Origin: Gammaproteobacteria bacterium | Lineage (GTDB): Bacteria > Pseudomonadota > Gammaproteobacteria > SURF-13 | NCBI GenBank assembly: GCA_030680605.1 | Contig: JAUXUQ010000010.1 | Coordinates: 212,826-276,825, forward strand | Reading direction: 5' to 3' | DNA: 64,000 bases | Shown here: positions 59,164-64,000 of the stretch, piece after piece | Layout: the number at the start of each line of letters is the position of its first letter | Numbering within the stretch: the stretch's first letter is position 1 | Position numbers and translations under genes: made by a program | Notes under the pieces: generated by a model | What the model saw: only the letters and a program-made list of their open reading frames with translations | The model's database searches: none | What the model was told of the DNA's origin: nothing

Positions 59164-60633
59164 TTAGCGGACGATCTTGAGCAGGGCGCCGGGTGCGGGC
59201 TCGCCCGCCGGATAATACTGGTTGAGCAGGCGTAGCTGCTCCTCGGCATGGTGCGGGATGCGGGATTCACGCGCCAGCGTGGCAAAGCGCGTGGCCGGGT
59301 CGGCGCGCAGGAGGTCGAGGCGCAGCGCCGTGGCCAGCGGGCGCTCCTCCGGGGTCAGGGCATGGAAGCTCCTGGCAGTGGCGATGAAATCCGCGTCATA
59401 GCGGTGGGCGTCGCGCTCGTCCTTGCTGGCCCCGGCAAAGATGAAGGCGCGTGTGCCGAAATAGATTACGGTAAAGCGCGCCAGGCGCTGGCCGTAGGGT
59501 GTGCGGGTGCCGGCCAGCGCCGTGTAGCCCGGCATGCCGTGATGGGTGAAGGCCTCGCCATTTTGCAGCCTGGTGAGCTTGAGTCGGGTACGCAGAAATT
59601 CCTCCGGCGTGACCCGCTTGTTGATGTCGTCGCTGCTGACATGCAGCAGGCCGCCGCCTTGCGGCGCGGTGGCGATCAGGCGGTCAGGGCGATTCTCCAC
59701 CCGCCAGCCGACGGGGAAGCTGAGCGCGAAGCCGAGGCCCTTGTGATAAAACTGGTTGCCACGCCGCACGCCCTCACGCTCGCTGTCGCCAAAGGTGAGG
59801 CCTTTCAGGGCATGCAGAAATTCGTGCTGATTGATGCGTGTGGCGCCCGGCCGTTGTAATATCTGGGCACTGGCCACCACCTGTTGCAGGCGTGTGTCGT
59901 GATCCGGGTGGGTGGCAAACAGGCCATGATAGCTGCGTGGTTCGCGCTGCTCTTCGGCGGCCAGTTGTTTGTCGAACGTATCCTGATCTTTGAGTACGCC
60001 AATCACCGCAATGATCTCGTGCGGATTGTAGCCGCTGCGCGCCATATATTCTGCGCCCAGACGATCGGCCTCCAGTTCGTGTTCACGTCCATAGCCGGCA
60101 AGCAGGGCAGTGCCGAGCGTTCCGAACAGTTGTTGCGCGCCCGGATTGCCGAGCCCGGGCAACAGGATCGCACCGAGCGTGAAGCCAATGTCGGCGGCCT
60201 GGGCGGCGCTTTGCTGTTGCACGCTGTGGCGTGCGGTGACGTGACCGATCTCGTGGCCGAGCACGGCGGCGAGTTGTGCCTCGGAGTTGAGGTAGGCGAG
60301 CAGGCCGCGCGTGATGTAGATATAGCCGCCGGGCAGCGCGAAGGCATTGACGTCAGGGCTGTCCAGCACTGTAAAGCGGTAGACCAGGTGGGTGCGATGG
60401 CTGTGGGCCGCCAGTTCTTCGCCGACGCGCTGTACGTAGGCCTGCAGCGTTGCATCGTCGTAGTAACCGAATTCGCGCAGTACTTCAGGCGCTGTCTTGC
60501 GCCCCACTTCTAGCTCGGCCTCCTCCGACAGCAGCACAAAATCCTGCTTGCCGGACACCGGATTGACTGCGCAGCTGCCGAGCAGCAGTGCGCAGGTGAG
60601 CCCGAACAGAAGGGTTGCTGTAGGTCTTGGCAT
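59164..60633 (-). CDS. M48-family metalloprotease lipoprotein
   Basis: 489 residues. The signal peptide ends in a lipobox (LLGSCAVNP), so the protein is a periplasm-facing lipoprotein. The zinc protease motif is VLGHEIGHVTARHS (about residue 145), with the third ligand in GREHELEADRLGAEYM. The architecture after the catalytic domain is a C-terminal region of about 200 residues without obvious TPR repeats, which differs from the chaperone-protease BepA. It likely acts in envelope protein quality control. It is four bases from the next gene upstream, the thermonuclease-like lipoprotein. Confidence 0.9.
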   Translation of the reverse strand: MPRPTATLLFGLTCALLLGSCAVNPVSGKQDFVLLSEEAELEVGRKTAPEVLREFGYYDDATLQAYVQRVGEELAAHSHRTHLVYRFTVLDSPDVNAFALPGGYIYITRGLLAYLNSEAQLAAVLGHEIGHVTARHSVQQQSAAQAADIGFTLGAILLPGLGNPGAQQLFGTLGTALLAGYGREHELEADRLGAEYMARSGYNPHEIIAVIGVLKDQDTFDKQLAAEEQREPRSYHGLFATHPDHDTRLQQVVASAQILQRPGATRINQHEFLHALKGLTFGDSEREGVRRGNQFYHKGLGFALSFPVGWRVENRPDRLIATAPQGGGLLHVSSDDINKRVTPEEFLRTRLKLTRLQNGEAFTHHGMPGYTALAGTRTPYGQRLARFTVIYFGTRAFIFAGASKDERDAHRYDADFIATARSFHALTPEERPLATALRLDLLRADPATRFATLARESRIPHHAEEQLRLLNQYYPAGEPAPGALLKIVR

Positions 60634-60638
60634 CAGTG

Positions 60639-61415
60639 TTAGTCTGCAATCTCAAGTGCGGCGGGATGACGCACGCGTATGACCAGTCTGCCTGTAGTGT
60701 CTGCGTGCGGCCAGCCGCGTACCGTGAGGGTACGCCCGCGCCATTGCTCAGGCGGCGTCGAGAAATAGTGTAAATCGTCACGGGCAATGCGCAAAGCAAC
60801 ATTGCCCTCAAGCGCCAGCCACACCGATCCGCGGCTTTCGCTGACCCGCGTTACCCGCCCGCGGATGCGATGAAAGCCCTCGGCCCCGGGGGCGAGCGCG
60901 GTGGATGCGACTGGTTGATAGGATGGCAGCGACCAGATGCCGCGCCGTGCAGCACGTGCGCGTTGTTCTGCGGCCTGGTAGCAGGTGTGGTTCCACAGGT
61001 CGGGGGGCACGGTCAGTGCCGTGGCCAGACCCTGCTCGATGAGCAGGGCCGTGACGCTGCGCCCATCCTCAAGATAGACATGGGCAAGTGTGCGCTGGTA
61101 ACGATCTTGCCGCACTGCGTCGTAACGCAGGCGTATGAATGGATGCTCTGCCAGCAGATCGTTCAAGCTTGAGCGGGCTTGCTCGGCATAGGGTTGAGCA
61201 GCTGCACCACCATGATCCATTTCGGGGGTGTCGAGCCCGATCAGGCGTAGTTTGCGGCCATCGGCGAGCCTGACGGTGTCGCCGTCGTAGACCATTGCGA
61301 CGCGGGCACGCTCATCGGTGCGGTCAGCGACACACTCCTGTTCCGTGGCGCTGCTGACACACGCCACCAGCGCCAGAAGGGCTGCAGGCAGTGTGTAAAG
61401 CGGGCGGCGGGGCAC
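60639..61415 (-). CDS. Thermonuclease-like (SNase) exported lipoprotein
   Basis: 258 residues. The N-terminus is a signal peptide with a lipobox-like LVACVSS. The SNase domain (about 35-165) keeps the catalytic set: VYDGDTVRLADGRKLRLIGL with two Asp, the following DTPEMD, and Arg in DRYQRTLAHVYLEDG. A C-terminal domain of about 80 residues (GFHRIRGRVTRVSESRGSVW) looks like an OB-type nucleic-acid-binding fold. The likely role is extracytoplasmic DNA/RNA degradation or phosphate scavenging. The start is a GTG with a weak ribosome site. It lies between rpmE and the M48 gene. Confidence 0.85.
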   Translation of the reverse strand: MPRRPLYTLPAALLALVACVSSATEQECVADRTDERARVAMVYDGDTVRLADGRKLRLIGLDTPEMDHGGAAAQPYAEQARSSLNDLLAEHPFIRLRYDAVRQDRYQRTLAHVYLEDGRSVTALLIEQGLATALTVPPDLWNHTCYQAAEQRARAARRGIWSLPSYQPVASTALAPGAEGFHRIRGRVTRVSESRGSVWLALEGNVALRIARDDLHYFSTPPEQWRGRTLTVRGWPHADTTGRLVIRVRHPAALEIAD

Positions 61416-61436
61416 AGGCTCGTGCCGGAAGGCGGG

Positions 61437-61649
61437 TTATGGCTTGGTGCTGCGCCCGTACTTCTGGCGGAATTTGTCTACCCGGCCGCCGGTGTCGCTA
61501 ATCTTCTGCTTGCCGGTAAAGAAGGGGTGGCAGCTGGAGCACACATCCAGATGCTGATCCTTGTCTGCTGTGGAACGGGTCTGGAAGCTGTTGCCGCAGC
61601 TGCAGGTAACTTTGATGTCCTGATAGGCGGGGTGAATATCCGGTTTCAT
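61437..61649 (-). CDS. rpmE: 50S ribosomal protein L31, zinc-binding form
   Basis: Ribosomal protein of the large subunit at the central protuberance. It has 70 residues from the ATG at 61649 ([20 protein letters not shown]). The Cys pairs CSC and [10 protein letters not shown] show the zinc-dependent form, and the tail [13 protein letters not shown] is typical. The frame's extra five residues upstream are not conserved. A perfect 12-base palindrome (CGTAATATTACG, 61707-61718) lies 58 bases upstream, at the end of the next gene. Confidence 0.96.
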   Translation of the reverse strand: MKPDIHPAYQDIKVTCSCGNSFQTRSTADKDQHLDVCSSCHPFFTGKQKISDTGGRVDKFRQKYGRSTKP

Positions 61650-61713
61650 GGTGTAAAGCCTCATTCCTCTGCCGTGCCTTGACGGGTAGCGGCCAAATTT
61701 CGAACTCGTAATA

Positions 61714-62148
61714 TTACGGGAGTTCTTCCTCTACAGCAAGCCGGGGCCTGCTGTTCACGCCATTTTTGTCCGGAAAGGGCAGTACGGTTGCGAGACCCGT
61801 CGGTTTGGCGGCAGATGCCCTTTGCGGGAGGGTATACGGGCGAAAGGTATGCGCGGGAGCAGCCTCGCGCAAGGCCTCCAGCTGGTCAACCAGGCCGCCC
61901 TGTCCCATCACGGCGTCCCACATCATGGCGGAAATGCGGATGCAGGCGGCAAGTGCGGTGCCCGACCGTTCCCGCACCTTGTCGACGCGCCATTGCAGGC
62001 ACCGCAGGCGGTGCTGATGCTCCACAACGGTGCGGGAAATAGCTTGGTTGACGAGCACTTCACGCTGCCGTTCAAACGCTGCGGGATCGGAGCGGGCGAG
62101 TTCAGACCACCTATCGAAGTCAATATCCCAATCAAACGCTGTTTGCAT
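61714..62148 (-). CDS. DUF3135 domain protein
   Basis: 144 residues. The N-terminal half ([20 protein letters not shown] and [20 protein letters not shown]) matches the DUF3135 family of small helical proteins found in Gammaproteobacteria; function unknown. The C-terminal half is low in structure and rich in Pro and Ala. It is transcribed opposite to glgP, from which it is separated by 162 bases, and precedes rpmE on the same strand. Confidence 0.8.
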   Translation of the reverse strand: MQTAFDWDIDFDRWSELARSDPAAFERQREVLVNQAISRTVVEHQHRLRCLQWRVDKVRERSGTALAACIRISAMMWDAVMGQGGLVDQLEALREAAPAHTFRPYTLPQRASAAKPTGLATVLPFPDKNGVNSRPRLAVEEELP

Positions 62149-62178
62149 CTGGGCAGCCCATCGACTAACTTAGATTCA

Positions 62179-62207
62179 AGTATAGCCCGTGAGCTGTCGC
62201 TAATTAA
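62179..62207 (-). promoter_or_regulatory. Candidate promoter for the DUF3135 gene
   Basis: On the minus strand TTAATT (62202-62207) and TATACT (62179-62184) are 17 bases apart, about 30 bases before the gene. The -10 is good and the -35 poor. Confidence 0.33.
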
Positions 62208-62310
62208 AGTACTGGTCATGTGTCGGACGGTAGCTGTCGGCTGCTGGCTTGTTTGCATGGCCTGATTTGTGCTTGCACGCAACGTACCCCTTTGAATGTT
62301 GGTAGGCACT

Positions 62311-64000
62311 ATGCTGACTAAAAACAAGACCCAGTCACTGAAGTATGAATGTCTGGGCATGGATGTCGAATCCATCCGCCAGTCGCTGGCCAACCGGCTC
62401 GAGTATTCGGCGGGCAAGGATTTGCATACCGCCACCCCGCGCGACTGGACCGCTGTGGTCACCTATACCGTGCGTGACCGGTTGATTGAGCGCTGGATGG
62501 AGACCATGCGCACCTATTACCGCGAAGATTCCAAGCGCGTGTATTACCTGTCGCTCGAATTTCTCACCGGTCGGGCGCTGATCAACAGCCTGCTTAATCT
62601 GGGCGTACTTAAGGAGTACCGCGAGGCGCTGGATGAGCTGGGTCTTGATCTTGAGGAAATCGCCGAACTTGAGCCCGAGGCGGCGCTAGGCAACGGTGGC
62701 CTGGGTCGACTGGCGGCCTGTTTTCTCGATGCCATGGCTACACTCGGCTTGCCCGGTTACGGCTACGGCATCCGCTACGAATACGGCATGTTCAACCAGC
62801 GCATCGAGAACGGACAGCAGGTGGAGCACCCTGATAACTGGCTGCGCTATGGCAACCCCTGGGAGTTTCCCCGCGCCGAATTACTGTATCCGGTGCATAT
62901 GTATGGTCGCGTGGTGGATTACGTGGATGAGCACGGCAAGTCCCATTTCCAGTGGGTGGAGGGGGAAGAGGTGCTGGCCATGGCCTATGACACGCCGATT
63001 CCGGGTTACGGTACCAACACCGTTAACAATATGCGTTTGTGGGCCAGCAAGTCCTCACGCGATTTCGATCTCAAGTACTTCAATGACGGTGACTACATCC
63101 GTGCCGTGCAGGACAAAAGCGCCTCGGAGAGTATCTCCAAGGTGTTATATCCGGACGACAGCACCAGCTCGGGGCGCGGGCTGCGCCTCAAGCAGGAATA
63201 TTTCTTTGTCTCCGCTTCGCTGCAGGATATTCTCGCGCGCTTTCACAAGACCCACGAAGACATCGGCAAGCTGCCTGACAAGGTGGCGATCCAGCTCAAT
63301 GATACGCACCCGGCGATTGCCATACCGGAGTTGATGCGGTTGCTGGTGGATAAATACCATGTCGCCTGGGAACAGGCCTGGGATATTACCCAGCGCACAT
63401 TTTCCTATACCAATCACACCCTGTTGCCGGAGGCGCTGGAGACGTGGCCGGTCGACCTGTTTGAGGTCATGTTGCCGCGTCACTTGCAGATCATCTACGA
63501 GATCAACCATCATTTTCTCAAGCAGGTGATACACAAATATCCCGGTGATCTGGAGCTGTTGCGGCGCGTCTCGCTGGTACAGGAGGGCGGTAAACGCTGC
63601 GTACGTATGGCGCATCTGGCTATCGTCGGCAGCCACAAGGTCAATGGGGTGGCGGCGCTGCACACCCACCTGCTCCAGACTACGCTGTTCGCCGATTTCG
63701 ACCGCATCTTTCCCGGTCGCATCATCAACAAGACCAACGGCATCACGCCGCGGTTGTGGCTCAATCAGGCCAACCCGCCGCTGGCGCAACTCATCGGCTC
63801 ACATATCGGCGACCGCTGGATTACCAGGCTCGATGAGTTGAAAAAGCTGGAGCCGCTGGCGAATGACAGCAGCTTTCGCGCCGCCTTTCGTGCCGCAAAG
63901 AATGAGAACAAGCAGCGTCTGGCGCGGTTGATCAAGCAACGCCTGGGAATAGAGATTCGTACTGATTCGATGTTTGACGTGCAAGTCAAACGCATTCACG
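62311..64000 (+). CDS. glgP: Glycogen/maltodextrin phosphorylase (partial, 3' end outside window)
   Basis: Phosphorolysis of alpha-1,4-glucans to glucose-1-phosphate. The first 563 residues of an expected 820 or so are present. The N-terminal signature VYYLSLEFLTGRALINSLLN, the GNGGLGRLAACFLDAMAT block and the substrate-side motifs KVAIQLNDTHPAIAIPEL and RIINKTNGITPRLWL match the family. The C-terminal part with the pyridoxal phosphate lysine is beyond the window. The ATG at 62311 is preceded by GGTAGG. It is a lone gene, divergent from DUF3135. GlgP versus MalP cannot be told apart from this portion. Confidence 0.95.
   Translation, partial: MLTKNKTQSLKYECLGMDVESIRQSLANRLEYSAGKDLHTATPRDWTAVVTYTVRDRLIERWMETMRTYYREDSKRVYYLSLEFLTGRALINSLLNLGVLKEYREALDELGLDLEEIAELEPEAALGNGGLGRLAACFLDAMATLGLPGYGYGIRYEYGMFNQRIENGQQVEHPDNWLRYGNPWEFPRAELLYPVHMYGRVVDYVDEHGKSHFQWVEGEEVLAMAYDTPIPGYGTNTVNNMRLWASKSSRDFDLKYFNDGDYIRAVQDKSASESISKVLYPDDSTSSGRGLRLKQEYFFVSASLQDILARFHKTHEDIGKLPDKVAIQLNDTHPAIAIPELMRLLVDKYHVAWEQAWDITQRTFSYTNHTLLPEALETWPVDLFEVMLPRHLQIIYEINHHFLKQVIHKYPGDLELLRRVSLVQEGGKRCVRMAHLAIVGSHKVNGVAALHTHLLQTTLFADFDRIFPGRIINKTNGITPRLWLNQANPPLAQLIGSHIGDRWITRLDELKKLEPLANDSSFRAAFRAAKNENKQRLARLIKQRLGIEIRTDSMFDVQVKRIH

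Noticed and set aside
57824-59167. A 447-codon open frame on the plus strand opposite the malic enzyme and DUF3530 genes
   Set aside because: It is the antisense of two well-supported genes, has Gly/Arg/His-rich composition and no family resemblance; long antisense frames are common in GC-rich DNA.
61707-61718. CGTAATATTACG near rpmE as a zinc-uptake-regulator (Zur) site
   Set aside because: It is a perfect palindrome but does not match the longer Zur consensus, and this rpmE is the zinc-binding form, which is not the usual Zur-repressed paralogue.

Overview
This window is a chromosomal core segment of a gammaproteobacterium. BamC, ZapD and CoaE next to the pilus genes, rnpB directly upstream of mraZ, and the run ftsZ-lpxC-dciA-secA-argJ all point to the Gammaproteobacteria. 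The gene order is Pseudomonas-like, but nothing fixes a genus; a deep-branching lineage such as the Chromatiales is only a guess. Most genes are GC-rich and tightly packed. No rRNA, tRNA, CRISPR array, prophage or insertion sequence was seen.

Layout. (1) 1-6171, minus strand: the elongasome operon mreB-mreC-mreD-mrdA-rodA-mltB (mltB runs off the left edge). (2) 6318-9666, plus strand: gatCAB for Gln-tRNA(Gln)/Asn-tRNA(Asn) amidation. (3) 9667-11616: an accessory stretch with a DUF6122 protein lacking a clear start codon, a DUF805 protein, a frameshifted AT-rich gene next to an attC-like site, and an orphan HicB-like protein. (4) 11617-17579, minus: dapA-bamC-purL. (5) 17724-23493, plus: pilB-pilC-pilD-coaE-zapD-yacG. 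(6) 23567-30339: a diguanylate cyclase, argJ, secA, dciA (opposite strand) and lpxC. (7) 30532-48564, minus: a complete dcw cluster mraZ-rsmH-ftsL-ftsI-murE-murF-mraY-murD-ftsW-murG-murC-murB-ddl-ftsQ-ftsA-ftsZ. Many genes overlap by 4 bases or fewer, and a strong promoter with a MraZ box precedes mraZ. (8) 48768-49132: RNase P RNA. (9) 49250-54649: a cyclic-nucleotide-binding-fold protein, a DUF3426 protein, prmA, an AT-rich foreign-looking LprI-like gene, accC, accB and aroQ. (10) 54763-61649, minus: dsbD, cutA, a DUF3530 hydrolase-fold protein, malic enzyme, an M48 protease, a thermonuclease-like lipoprotein and rpmE. (11) 61714-64000: a DUF3135 protein and the first part of glgP.

Working together. 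The window is dominated by envelope growth and division: rod shape (MreBCD, PBP2, RodA, MltB), lipid II synthesis (MurC-G, MraY, Ddl), the divisome (FtsA/I/L/Q/W/Z, ZapD), lipid A commitment (LpxC), outer-membrane assembly (BamC) and meso-DAP supply (DapA).

Most interesting signals. Five gaps inside operons hold imperfect hairpins built from tandem 7-base units. Three unrelated unit sequences share this architecture (AGTNGCG, AAGAGAA and TAGGGGC types). A vestigial second murG start lies between ftsW and murG. A cysteine-free, apparently cytoplasmic LprI-like protein interrupts the accC/prmA region.
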